Positions 25,816 through 36,208 of a DNA stretch of 64,000 nucleotides are shown here, piece by piece; within the stretch, counting starts at the first letter, position 1; every line of letters starts with the position of its first letter. This stretch comes from Candidatus Aminicenantota bacterium. Its GTDB lineage: Bacteria > Acidobacteriota > Aminicenantia > Aminicenantales > Saccharicenantaceae. The position numbers and the translations under genes are program-made. The stretch is taken from NCBI GenBank assembly GCA_017999365.1, contig JAGNLW010000001.1, positions 504,239-568,238 on the forward strand. Reading direction: 5' to 3'. The notes under the pieces were generated by a model. The model saw only the letters and a list, made by a program, of their open reading frames with translations. It was not told the DNA's origin and searched no databases.

Positions 25816-28215
25816 ATGCGTCTCCCCCGCCGTTCCATCCTCTTCCTGGCCATCGCCGCCCTCATCGTCGCCGTCGCGTTGGCTGCGGCCGCGCCGCAGG
25901 CCAAGGCCCCCGCCAAGGGCGCCCTCAAGAAGGTCAAGATCGAGAACACGGACCCGGCCCTGCGCCTCAAGGCTTTCGACGGGCACATGGCCCTGAAGCA
26001 GGCCTCGCCCTTCAAGGACGTCCGCTGGCGCTTCATCGGCCCCTTCGACCTCAGCGGCCGCTGCACGGACGTGGCCGTCCCGGCCGGCAGCCGGACCGTC
26101 TTCTACGCCGGCGCGGCCTCGGGCGGCATCTTCAAGACCGTCAACGCCGGCACGACCTGGGAACCCGTCTTCGACAACATGCCGACGATGTCCATCGGCG
26201 ACCTGGCCGTGGCCGAGTCCGACCCGAGCATCGTCTGGGCCGGCACGGGCGAGGCCAACATCTTCCGCGGCTCCATGGCCGGGCTGGGCGTCTTCAAGTC
26301 GACCGACGCCGGCAAGACCTGGACGCACATGGGCCTGGAGAAGACCTCGACCATCGCCCGGGTCGTCATCCACCCCAAGAATCCCGACATCGTCTACGTC
26401 GCGGCCACCGGCCGCGAGTGGACCTATAATCCCGACCGCGGCGTCTACAAGACGACCGACGGCGGCCAGACCTGGGACAAGGTCCTCTTCGTCAACGAGC
26501 GGGTCGGGGCCAACGATCTGGTCATGGACCCGTCCGCCCCCGATACCCTGTATGCCGCGACCTGGAACCGCATCCGCCGGCGCTGGAGCGACCCGCGGCC
26601 GGGCGGCGAGGACGGCCTCTACAAGACGACCGACGGCGGCAGGACCTGGACACCCATCAACGCCGGGCTCCCGGACACGGCCACGACCGGCCGCATCGGC
26701 ATCGACCTCTGCCGGACCAAGCCCTCGACCCTCTACGCCTACGTCGACAACCACACCCCCGGCGCCGAGCCCAAGCCGGGCGAGAAGGACGCCTACGGGC
26801 GGCCCAAGCAGCGCGGCATCGTCGGGGCCGAGGTCTACCGCTCCGACGACGCCGGCGCCTCCTGGCGCAAGGTCAGCCCGGGCGGAATGGAGAACTTCGG
26901 CGGCACCTACGGCTGGGTCTTCGGCCAGGTCCGCGTCGACCCCAACTCGCCCGACACGGTCTACATCATGGGCCTGGGCCTGTCCAAGTCGACCGACGGC
27001 GGCAAGTCCTTCCGCAACCTCTACAGCGAGGGCCTCCACGGCGACCACCACGGCCTGTGGATCGACCCCAACGACAGCGACCACCTCATCAACAACAACG
27101 ACGGCGGCGTCAACATCTCCTACGACGGCGGCAAGACCTGGCGCGACTTCCACGACGGCATCCCCTCGGTCCAGTTCTACAACGTCGCCCTCGACAATTC
27201 TTCGCCGTTCTACGCCTACGGCTCGGTCCAGGACCAGTACTCGCACCGCGGCCTCATCCCGCTCCAGCGGCCGGGCGCCGGCGGGCCGGCGGCCGGGCGG
27301 CGGCGCTTCAACGCCATGGCCCGCCCGAAGTGGGAGCTCTCGCCCGGCGGCGAGGGCACGCTCCACGCCATCGACCCCGACGACCCGGGCACGGTCTACG
27401 CGTCGTCCTTCTACGGCCGCCTCGAGCGCTACGAGTACCAGCCCGACGGCACCTGGACGACCAAGGAGATCTACCCCAAGGCGGCCGAGGGCGAGCCGGC
27501 CTACCGCGGCCAGTGGCTGGCGGCCACGGCCCTCTCGCCCCACAACTCGCGGGTCGTCTACCACGGCTTCCAGTACCTGTTCCGGTCCATGAACCGGGGC
27601 GAGACCTGGGAGCGCATCAGCCCCGACCTGACTTACAACGACCCCGCCCAACAGGGGCAGTGGCCGTTCGCCATCCCCTTCGCCACCATCACGGCCGTCG
27701 ACGAGTCGCCGTTCAAGTTCGGCCACATCTACGCCGGGACGGACGACGGGCGGGTCTGGGTGACCGGGAACGGCGGCGAAGCCTGGACCGAGATCACGGC
27801 CGGCCTGCCCTACAACAAGCACGTCTGGAAGATCGTGGCCTCCAAGTACGATCCGGCCACGGTCTACGTCACGCTCGTCGGCCGCCACGACGACGATTTC
27901 AACCCCTACGTCTTCAAGTCCGTCGACCGCGGCAAGACCTGGGTCTCGATCGCCGCCAACATCCCCGGCGGGCCGGTCAACGTCGTCCGCGAGGACCCCA
28001 AGGTCAAGGACATCCTCTATGCCGGGACGGACACGGGCGTCTACGTCAGCCGGGACGGCGGCGGGAGCTGGAACGTCCTCGGCGGCAACCTGCCGACGAG
28101 CTACGTCTTCGACCTGGCCGTCCACCCGCGCGACAACGCCCTAGTCATCGCCACCAATGGGCGGGGCATGTGGATCGTCGACGACCTGGGGCCGGTCCAG
28201 AACGCCGCTAAATGA
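25816..28215 (+). CDS. Exported BNR/sortilin-type repeat protein
   Basis: A 799-residue exported protein made of BNR (Asp-box) beta-propeller repeats, the VPS10/sortilin-like type often annotated as a WD40/YVTN/BNR glycosyl hydrolase. A signal peptide covers about 1-30. The Asp-box pattern S/T-x-D-x-G-x-T-W recurs at least seven times: NAGTTW, STDAGKTW, TTDGGQTW, TTDGGRTW, SDDAGASW, YDGGKTW, SVDRGKTW, SRDGGGSW. No catalytic pair of a known hydrolase could be picked out. The ATG at 25816 is preferred over one 24 bases earlier because CGGAGG lies 6 bases before it. A role in glycan or peptide handling at the cell surface is possible. Confidence 0.85.
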   Translation: MRLPRRSILFLAIAALIVAVALAAAAPQAKAPAKGALKKVKIENTDPALRLKAFDGHMALKQASPFKDVRWRFIGPFDLSGRCTDVAVPAGSRTVFYAGAASGGIFKTVNAGTTWEPVFDNMPTMSIGDLAVAESDPSIVWAGTGEANIFRGSMAGLGVFKSTDAGKTWTHMGLEKTSTIARVVIHPKNPDIVYVAATGREWTYNPDRGVYKTTDGGQTWDKVLFVNERVGANDLVMDPSAPDTLYAATWNRIRRRWSDPRPGGEDGLYKTTDGGRTWTPINAGLPDTATTGRIGIDLCRTKPSTLYAYVDNHTPGAEPKPGEKDAYGRPKQRGIVGAEVYRSDDAGASWRKVSPGGMENFGGTYGWVFGQVRVDPNSPDTVYIMGLGLSKSTDGGKSFRNLYSEGLHGDHHGLWIDPNDSDHLINNNDGGVNISYDGGKTWRDFHDGIPSVQFYNVALDNSSPFYAYGSVQDQYSHRGLIPLQRPGAGGPAAGRRRFNAMARPKWELSPGGEGTLHAIDPDDPGTVYASSFYGRLERYEYQPDGTWTTKEIYPKAAEGEPAYRGQWLAATALSPHNSRVVYHGFQYLFRSMNRGETWERISPDLTYNDPAQQGQWPFAIPFATITAVDESPFKFGHIYAGTDDGRVWVTGNGGEAWTEITAGLPYNKHVWKIVASKYDPATVYVTLVGRHDDDFNPYVFKSVDRGKTWVSIAANIPGGPVNVVREDPKVKDILYAGTDTGVYVSRDGGGSWNVLGGNLPTSYVFDLAVHPRDNALVIATNGRGMWIVDDLGPVQNAAK

Positions 28216-29662
28216 CGAGGTCGGCGGCCAGGCCGCCGGTGTAGAGCGCCGTGGGCACGCCGCCGAGGAAGAGCTCGGTCGAGGCGTAGGCCCCGGCGAC
28301 GAGGAGCCCGGACACGGGCGTGCGGACGAGGACGCGGTTCGCGAAGGCGGCCGTCCCCCCGGCCTCCCAGGCCCAGCCGGCCACCGAGCCCTCGTAGCGC
28401 CCGCCCCAGTCGCGGTAGGTCAGGGGCGTCGCCGCTTCCATGACCTCGATCGCGCCCGACAATCCCGGCACGACGGTCTCCGCTTCCCGGACGAGGGCCG
28501 CCGCCAGCTTCGCCTTGGCCGCCGCGTAGCCGTCGCCCCTCTTCTTGTCGCCCGTCCGCCACGGCGCGAAGTCCGCGTAGGGGAAGGCCGCCCGCAGGAC
28601 GAGCGCGGCCCGGCCCGGCGGGACGAGCGAGGGGACCTTGCGCGACCAGAGGCAGATCTCGATCTCGCGGCGCCCGAAGTCCCCGGGATCGGCCTCTCCC
28701 CCATCGCCTGGCTCGCGCCGGCAGAAGAGGTGGTCGGCGCCGAGGGCCGAGAGGTCGACGGCCGCGGGCCGGAGGCCGAGATAGACGCACAGCTCGGAGC
28801 CAGTGTAGGGCGTGACGCGCAGGGCCTCGAGGTCGATCCCGCCGATGCCGGCGAGCGCCGCCGGATCGACGAGCTCGAGGAAGGTCGTCTTGTAGTCGGC
28901 GTTGGAGACGACCGCGCCGGCCTCGACCGTCTCGCCCGCCGCCGTGACGACGCCCGCCGCCCGCCCGCCGCGGACGAGGACGCGCGCGACGCCCGCGCCG
29001 AGCCGCAGTTCGCCGCCCGCGGCCAGGAACCGGTCGCGCAGCAGGTCGGCCAGGACGCGGACGCCGCGGGCCGGGGTCCAGATGCCCTCCCCCGACATGA
29101 CGTCCCACATCAGGGCCAGGTTGAGCATGGACATCCAGGGAGGGCCGGAACCCATCGAGCCGAGGAGGTTGCGCAGGGGGACATCGGCGATGATCCCTTC
29201 GAGGACGGCGGCCGAGGGCGTCCGGGCCAGTTCGGCCACCGCGGCGCCCCGCCGCTCAGGGCCGGCGGCCTTGGCCGCGGCGATGGCTTCCCGGAGCGTC
29301 CCGAAGAACCGGGCCAGCCCCTCGCGTTCGGCCGGACGCTGGCGGACGAGCTCCCGCTCGAGCTCGGCCAGCGGCCTCGAGATGACCGCGCCGATCCCGG
29401 GCGCCCGGACCTCGAACGAGGCGCGCCTGAGGTCGAGGGGCTCGTCGACGCCGGCTTCGGCCAGCATCCCCCGCACCCGTCCGGGGTGCGAGAATCCCAG
29501 GGGGCCCATGGGAAAGCCGTAGCCGCCCCGCCGGAAAAAGTAGCTCGTGCCGCCCGGCAGGGCCTTGCGCTCGAGGACCAGGACGCGCCGGCCGGCCCGG
29601 GCCAGCTTGGCGGCGGCCATCAACCCTCCGAGCCCGGCCCCGACCACGACGGCGTCGTACAT
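28208..29662 (-). CDS. FAD-dependent oxidoreductase (phytoene desaturase-like)
   Basis: A 484-residue NAD(P)/FAD oxidoreductase of the CrtI/CrtISO (amine oxidase-like) group. The N-terminal dinucleotide fold is clear: VVVGAGLGGLMAAAKLARAGRRVLVLE with GG motif and PGGTSYFFRRGGYGFPMG following. The C-terminal FAD contact VAGAYASTELFLGGVPTALYTGG is also kept. Relatives act on carotenoids, prolycopene or retinoids by desaturation or isomerisation. No other carotenoid gene is nearby, so the substrate is unknown. Its end overlaps the end of the convergent BNR gene by 8 bases. Confidence 0.85.
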   Translation of the reverse strand: MYDAVVVGAGLGGLMAAAKLARAGRRVLVLERKALPGGTSYFFRRGGYGFPMGPLGFSHPGRVRGMLAEAGVDEPLDLRRASFEVRAPGIGAVISRPLAELERELVRQRPAEREGLARFFGTLREAIAAAKAAGPERRGAAVAELARTPSAAVLEGIIADVPLRNLLGSMGSGPPWMSMLNLALMWDVMSGEGIWTPARGVRVLADLLRDRFLAAGGELRLGAGVARVLVRGGRAAGVVTAAGETVEAGAVVSNADYKTTFLELVDPAALAGIGGIDLEALRVTPYTGSELCVYLGLRPAAVDLSALGADHLFCRREPGDGGEADPGDFGRREIEICLWSRKVPSLVPPGRAALVLRAAFPYADFAPWRTGDKKRGDGYAAAKAKLAAALVREAETVVPGLSGAIEVMEAATPLTYRDWGGRYEGSVAGWAWEAGGTAAFANRVLVRTPVSGLLVAGAYASTELFLGGVPTALYTGGLAADLVI

Positions 29663-29724
29663 CCTGAGGACATCCTAGGGCAAAGGGCCGCTCGTTGAAA
29701 GCCGAATTATGTTAGAATGCGGCC

Positions 29725-31002
29725 ATGAAGAACGTCGTCGGCGTCATCATGGCCGGGGGCCAGGGCAGCCGGCTCTACCCCCTCACCAAGGTCCGCAGCA
29801 AGCCCGCCGTGCCCGTCGCGGGGCGCTTCCGTCTCATCGACATCTCCATCTCCAACTGCATCCACTCGGACGTCCGCAGCATCTTCGTCCTGACCCAGTT
29901 CGCCAGCGAGTCGCTCCACCGCCACATCGCCACGACCTACCGGTTCGATCCCTTCCACCGCGACTCGGTCACCCTGCTCTCGGCCCAGCAGACGCTCGAG
30001 AACCGCAACTGGTACCAGGGCACGGCCGACGCCGTCCGCCAGAACCTCGACTTCATCGAGGACCGCTCGGCCCTCGTCCTCATCCTCTCGGGCGACCACC
30101 TCTACCGGATGGATTACCGCAGGTTCGTCGACTTCCACCTGACCGCCGGGGCCGAGATCAGCATCGGCGTGACCCCCGTCCGGGCCGAGCAGGCCGGCGA
30201 GTTCGGGGTCATGAAGGTCAACGCCAAGGGCCGCATCACCGAGTTCCGCGAGAAGCCCAAGGACCCGGCCGACGTCGACCGCATGCGGGTCGACGAGTCC
30301 GTCTTCGACCGCTTCGGCGTGCCGGCGGGCGGCCGGACCCACCTGGCCTCGATGGGCGTCTACCTCTTCAGCCAGAGCGTCCTGCGCGAGATCCTGGCCC
30401 GGACCGAGGCCAAGGACTTCGGCAAGGAGGTCATCCCCAAGGCCATCGGCGAGCGCAAGGTCTGCGGCCACTTCTTCGACGGCTACTGGGAGGACATCGG
30501 GACCATCCGCAGCTTCTTCGAGGCCCACATGGACCTGACCCGGCCCCTGCCCCGCTTCGATTTCTACGACGAGGAGCGGCCCATCTTCACCCATCCCCGC
30601 TTCCTGCCCGGCTCCAAGCTCCTGGGCGCCGACGTGGCCAACGCCATCCTCTGCGAGGGCAGCATCGTCGACCGGTCCTCGATCCGCGACTCCATCGTCG
30701 GCGTCCGGACCCGCATCGGCGAGAACTGCCGCCTCGAGCGGGCCGTGGTCATGGGCGCCGACTTCTACGAGTCCCGGGACGACCTGGACCGGAACCGCGA
30801 CAAGGGGATCCCGAACATCGGCATCGGCCGCGACTGCGAGATCCGCGACGCCATCGTCGACAAGAACGCCCGCATCGGCCACGGCGTCCGGCTCGTCAAC
30901 CGCGACGGCGCCGCTTCGGCCTCGGCCGACCACTACGCCATCGTCGACGGCATCATCGTCGTGCCCAAGGACGCCGTCATCCCCGACGGCACGGTCATCT
31001 GA
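29725..31002 (+). CDS. glgC: Glucose-1-phosphate adenylyltransferase
   Basis: A 425-residue ADP-glucose pyrophosphorylase, the committed step of glycogen synthesis from glucose 1-phosphate and ATP. The nucleotidyltransferase signature is at the N-terminus (IMAGGQGSRLYPLTKVRSKPAVPVAGRFRLID), followed by GTADAVRQN, SGDHLYRMDY, FREKPKDP and the YWEDIGTI segment; the C-terminal third is a left-handed beta-helix of hexapeptide repeats (GSIVDRSSIRDSIVGVRTRIGENC). A TAGAAT box (29713-29718) lies 6 bases before the ATG, so the mRNA may be leaderless. It supplies glgB and the GH57 gene at 10-14 kb. Confidence 0.96.
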   Translation: MKNVVGVIMAGGQGSRLYPLTKVRSKPAVPVAGRFRLIDISISNCIHSDVRSIFVLTQFASESLHRHIATTYRFDPFHRDSVTLLSAQQTLENRNWYQGTADAVRQNLDFIEDRSALVLILSGDHLYRMDYRRFVDFHLTAGAEISIGVTPVRAEQAGEFGVMKVNAKGRITEFREKPKDPADVDRMRVDESVFDRFGVPAGGRTHLASMGVYLFSQSVLREILARTEAKDFGKEVIPKAIGERKVCGHFFDGYWEDIGTIRSFFEAHMDLTRPLPRFDFYDEERPIFTHPRFLPGSKLLGADVANAILCEGSIVDRSSIRDSIVGVRTRIGENCRLERAVVMGADFYESRDDLDRNRDKGIPNIGIGRDCEIRDAIVDKNARIGHGVRLVNRDGAASASADHYAIVDGIIVVPKDAVIPDGTVI

Positions 31003-31008
31003 CCCCTT

Positions 31009-31683
31009 TCAGGGCGCCGTCAGGCCCAGGACGACCGATTCGAGGTCGGGCCCGGGCCGCGTCGCCCGCAACAGCCGCCACTCCCGGAGACCGGCGTGGG
31101 CCACCGTCGCGCCCCGCCGCAGGACGACGAAGCCGTCGGCGATACGCTCCATCTCGGCCAGCATGTGGGAGCTTAGCAGGACGGTCCGCCCGGCGTCCCG
31201 CAGGCCGCACAGGGCCTCGCGGACGCGCCTGATCCCGGACGGATCGAGGGCCGCGTAGGGCTCGTCGGCGACGAGGAGGTCGGGCCCGGCGACGAGCGCC
31301 TGGAGGAAGGCGAATTTCTTGGCGTTCCCGGCCGAATAAGCGGCCGGACGTCGCCGCAGCAGGGCCGGATCGAACGACAGGCTCCGGGCCGCGGCCAGCG
31401 CTGTCGGCCCGGGATCGCGGCCCTCCAGCCTCAGGATCTCCCAGCCGTCGATACCCGGGAAGAAGACGGGCCGGTCCGGCACGTAGCCGATCCGGCCCGG
31501 CGACACGGCCACGGCGCCCGCGTCCGGCCGCAGGAAGCCGAGCAGGCAGCGCAGGGTCGTCGTTTTTCCCGCCCCGTTCTCGCCGAGGAGGACGGTGATG
31601 GTGCCCTTGCGCGTCCGGAAGCTGACGTCGCGCAGGGCCTCGACCGGGCCGAACCTCTTGGCCAGCCGGCGGACGTCGATCAT
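31009..31683 (-). CDS. ABC transporter ATPase of the Cys-peptide cassette
   Basis: A 224-residue ABC ATPase. Walker A is GENGAGKTT, Walker B LLVADEPYAALD, and the switch His is in LLSSHMLAEMERIADG. The signature loop is degenerate (AYSAGNAKKFAF instead of LSGGQ), as in other ABC-2-type export ATPases. The start overlaps the permease stop by 4 bases. It closes a five-gene operon that begins with a small four-Cys peptide gene, so it probably powers export of that peptide or a product of the cassette. It converges with glgC, 6 bases away. Confidence 0.88.
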   Translation of the reverse strand: MIDVRRLAKRFGPVEALRDVSFRTRKGTITVLLGENGAGKTTTLRCLLGFLRPDAGAVAVSPGRIGYVPDRPVFFPGIDGWEILRLEGRDPGPTALAAARSLSFDPALLRRRPAAYSAGNAKKFAFLQALVAGPDLLVADEPYAALDPSGIRRVREALCGLRDAGRTVLLSSHMLAEMERIADGFVVLRRGATVAHAGLREWRLLRATRPGPDLESVVLGLTAP

Positions 31684-32420
31684 GCCGGCCTCCGCAGCTC
31701 GAGGCGCCCGACGATACGGTCGAGGACGGCGCATCCGGCCAGGAGCCCGGCCGCGACCTCGACGGCGAACAGGGGCTGGCGGACGTAGACGATGACGTTG
31801 GGCAGGACCGCCGTGAGCCCGGCGAAGACGAGGGCCGGTCCGGGGCCCGGAAACCGGCCCGTGGCGGCGTAGTCGAGAAGGCCCGCCCGCGGCGAAGCCG
31901 AGGCGACGAGGCCGATGAGCAGGGCGGTCTGGGCCAGCAGGACGGCCAGGACGTTCGAGCCGGCCCGCAGGTACCGGCTCAGCACGCCGGCCATGGCCAC
32001 GTAGTAGAGGCCGGCCAGCAGGGCCAGCCCGAAGCGGGCCGCGAACCGGGCCTCGAACCGCCCCGTCGCGAGGCCCCAGGCCGAGAACAGCCCGAACAGG
32101 ACGGTCGCGTAGACGGCCGAAGCGGCGGCCACGACGGCGATCTTGGCCTTCAAGTAGTCGCGGAACCGGCCGCCGGCGAACAGGGCGTTCTCCAGGACGC
32201 CGCTGTCGATGTCGGTCCTGAGCACGTCCTGGGCGGCGACCAGGAAGACGTGGGGCAGCAGGAAGAAGAACAGCTTCGCGGCCGTGGCGTAGGAGTCGGC
32301 GATCCCGACCGCCGCGATGACGGCCGGTAAGGCCAGCCCGGCCGCGACGGCCGGCGGCGTCCCCGCCAGCCGCCGCCGGACGACGCGCCAGGTCAACGGG
32401 AAAAGAGCCGCGTCAGACAT
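31680..32420 (-). CDS. ABC-2-type permease of the Cys-peptide cassette
   Basis: A 246-residue, very hydrophobic protein with about six membrane segments and few polar loops (LLPHVFLVAAQDVLRTDIDSGVLENALFAGG is the main conserved-looking loop, resembling the amphipathic coupling region of ABC-2 permeases). It overlaps the ATPase gene by 4 bases and the thioredoxin-like gene by 28 bases. The ATG at 32420 has GGAGG upstream; further extension enters the neighbouring gene. It is the membrane partner of the ATPase. The substrate is unknown. Confidence 0.75.
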   Translation of the reverse strand: MSDAALFPLTWRVVRRRLAGTPPAVAAGLALPAVIAAVGIADSYATAAKLFFFLLPHVFLVAAQDVLRTDIDSGVLENALFAGGRFRDYLKAKIAVVAAASAVYATVLFGLFSAWGLATGRFEARFAARFGLALLAGLYYVAMAGVLSRYLRAGSNVLAVLLAQTALLIGLVASASPRAGLLDYAATGRFPGPGPALVFAGLTAVLPNVIVYVRQPLFAVEVAAGLLAGCAVLDRIVGRLELRRPA

Positions 32421-32863
32421 CTTTCGAGCGCCTCCCTGCGCTCTTCGGGCGCCCGGTAGGGATCGTCGCGGTAGGCGACGTCGCGGCCGACGAGCAGGAC
32501 CTTGAACGGGGCCGCGTCGGCGTCGAACCGACGCGACAGGACCCGGCGCCGGTCGAGGACGACGGGGCCGGTCCAAGCGTGCTTCTCCAGGAAGATCCTC
32601 AGGTCCTCGCGCCGCCCGCCGGCCACACCGACGACCGTGACCGGCCAACGCCCTCTGTCGACGAGATAGCGCGACTCGAACAGGTCCTCGTAGCAGACGG
32701 GACACTCGGTCGAGAAGAAGACGAGCAGGGCCGGCCCGCCTCCCGGCGGCGCGGCCTCCTCGAGGCGGTCATAGATGCGGACCGGGACCGGGCCCGCGTC
32801 CGGGGCCGCGAATCCCGCGGCCAGCGAAGCCGCCGCGGCGAAAAGGGTCAGCCCGCGTTTCAT
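32393..32863 (-). CDS. Exported thioredoxin-like protein (CPVC)
   Basis: A 156-residue exported protein. The signal peptide is about 1-20, then a thioredoxin/TlpA-like domain with active-site C54-P-V-C57 in LLVFFSTECPVCYEDLF and a later strand pair GPVVLDRRRVLSRRFDADAAPFKVLLV that contains the cis-Pro region (AAPFKVLLV). It would act on periplasmic thiols or disulfides. Its start overlaps the propeller gene by 4 bases. Given the four-Cys peptide encoded first in the operon, it may form or rearrange that peptide's disulfides; this is inference. Confidence 0.8.
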   Translation of the reverse strand: MKRGLTLFAAAASLAAGFAAPDAGPVPVRIYDRLEEAAPPGGGPALLVFFSTECPVCYEDLFESRYLVDRGRWPVTVVGVAGGRREDLRIFLEKHAWTGPVVLDRRRVLSRRFDADAAPFKVLLVGRDVAYRDDPYRAPEERREALERCLTRLFSR

Positions 32864-33978
32864 CGCCGCGCCTCCGTTTCGAACAGGCAGAGCGCGCCGT
32901 CGTCGTCCACGGCGAAGATGCGCCCGCCGCGCACGGCGAAACGGTGGACGGGGCGCGGCAGATCGACGGTCGCCCGCAGCCGGCCCGTCCCGTCGACGAC
33001 GGACAGCCGCCGTCCCGGGCCGAGGTCCCGGCCGTCGACCGGCTCCGGCGCCGCGAGGTAGAGCAGGCCGCGGTCGGCCGCCGCCGCCCAGCAGAACCCG
33101 AGCAGGCGCTTGGCCGGCCCCTTGAACGGCATGTCCATGGCCACGAAGGCGTGGCGCTCGTCCACGGCCGTCTCCGCGACGAGAGCGCCTCGCACGTCGA
33201 ACCGCGCCAGACGCCGCTCGCCGCTCCTCCGCACGACGACGAAGTCCCCGCCCTCCCCCGGACAGATCAGGATCATGTTGCGGAAGGAGTCGTAGACCGG
33301 GTCGGCGGAGACGTCGGCGGAAAGCCCCCGCCATCGGACCTCGCCCCCGGCGCCGTAGATCCTCAGCCGGGCCTCGTCGGTCCGGCGGCCGGCCGGATTG
33401 AACGTGACCAGGAGGGCGTCGGGCTCCAACACGTAGATCTTGTCCGGGGCGGCCTCGACCGGGAAGCCGCCGCGCAGGCCGCCCTCGGGGTCGAAGACCT
33501 GGACGCGACGGTTGAGCTTATCGGCGACGTAGACGAGCCCGGCCGCGGCGTCGACCCCCGAAGGGAACGACAGTTCCCCCGGCCCGCGGCCCTTGCGCCC
33601 GAACGATCTCAGGAACCGCCCGTCGCCGGCGAAGACCTTGACGGCGCAGTCCTGGGCGTCGGCGACGTAGACCCGGTTCCCGTCGAAGGCCAGGGCGACC
33701 GGCCGACCCAGCACGGCCTCGTCGGACGCCTCCGGCGGCACGGCGATCTCGCGTACCGTCAGCCGGGCGACCTCCTGCGCCCCAAGGCCGGCACCGGCCG
33801 GGGCCGACCCGGCTCCCGACGCCGTGAACGCGACCGCGCCCCATATCCCGGCTATCGCGCCGGCGACGGCCAGGACGGCCGGCCCGGTCGGGCGTCCGCG
33901 GCCCCGGGGCCCCCGCCGCCGGGGGCCCCGTCCGTCCGTCCGGTCACAAGCCGAGCATGCACTTGCCGAAGGCGACAT
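32860..33978 (-). CDS. Membrane-anchored six-bladed beta-propeller (NHL-type)
   Basis: A 372-residue protein. After a basic N-terminus with a CSAC pair there is a membrane anchor (about 34-54), a linker, and NHL-type blades from about 75 to the end: GRPVALAFDGNRVYVADAQDCAVKVF, FPSGVDAAAGLVYVADKLNRRVQVF and similar units. Such propellers bind peptides or glycans. The start at 33978 lies 35 bases inside the peptide gene, in another frame; no later start codon precedes the anchor. Bacteroidota have a comparable pairing of six-bladed propellers with small Cys-containing peptides (NVEALA type); the match here is in layout, not proven homology. Confidence 0.75.
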   Translation of the reverse strand: MSPSASACSACDRTDGRGPRRRGPRGRGRPTGPAVLAVAGAIAGIWGAVAFTASGAGSAPAGAGLGAQEVARLTVREIAVPPEASDEAVLGRPVALAFDGNRVYVADAQDCAVKVFAGDGRFLRSFGRKGRGPGELSFPSGVDAAAGLVYVADKLNRRVQVFDPEGGLRGGFPVEAAPDKIYVLEPDALLVTFNPAGRRTDEARLRIYGAGGEVRWRGLSADVSADPVYDSFRNMILICPGEGGDFVVVRRSGERRLARFDVRGALVAETAVDERHAFVAMDMPFKGPAKRLLGFCWAAAADRGLLYLAAPEPVDGRDLGPGRRLSVVDGTGRLRATVDLPRPVHRFAVRGGRIFAVDDDGALCLFETEARR

Positions 33979-34162
33979 CGCAGGCCGTCAGGAGGACCAT
34001 GACCTTGTACCAGGGCGCGTCGAGGTTGAGCGTGTACTCCCGGCACTCCTCGTGGTTGCGGTTGCAGTCGGACTGCCTGTTGAGGTCGGGGTACATGGGG
34101 AAGGCCAGGGCGGCCGTCAGGGCGATCGTCCCGGCCAGGGCGAGAACAGCGAGCTTCTTCAT
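33944..34162 (-). CDS. Small secreted four-Cys peptide
   Basis: A 72-residue precursor. The signal peptide is about 1-20 (MKKLAVLALAGTIALTAALA). The mature part holds Cys at 33, 40, 61 and 68, two CX6C pairs separated by 20 residues, which would suit two disulfide-linked helices. There is a good AAAGGAG ribosome site. It is the first gene of the cassette with propeller, thioredoxin-like protein and ABC exporter. It may be an extracellular signal, toxin or structural peptide. No family is recognised, and it is easily missed by automatic annotation because of its size. Confidence 0.75.
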   Translation of the reverse strand: MKKLAVLALAGTIALTAALAFPMYPDLNRQSDCNRNHEECREYTLNLDAPWYKVMVLLTACDVAFGKCMLGL

Positions 34163-34392
34163 TCGGGGTCTCCTTTCGCCCCCGAAAGAGCAAAGCGCGT
34201 GCCACCCGCCCGGCGCTTCCGCCGCGGCCCAATCCGCACATAAAGATAGGATTACCGGGCCCCCGCCCCGTCAGCGGTAAACCGCGGTTGACGTTCGCCC
34301 GCTTCGTCTTGGGAAAACCGCCCACGGCCGGTGACGGGCGCCCCCCGCTCTCCGCCGCTCTCCGCCGCGGCCCGCCGCCCGTCCCCGCCCCT

Positions 34393-36063
<1,671 letters not shown>

Positions 36064-36208
36064 TTTTTGTCTCCTAGACGGGCATCGCGGACGCAAAATA
36101 TACCATATCGCCCGCCCGTCCCGGAAGCCCTAAAAAGAGGTTGACGGGGGCGGAATTCCTGGTGTACATTTCCCCCAGGTTTCATCGGAATCAGGCGCGG
36201 CGAGGGCT

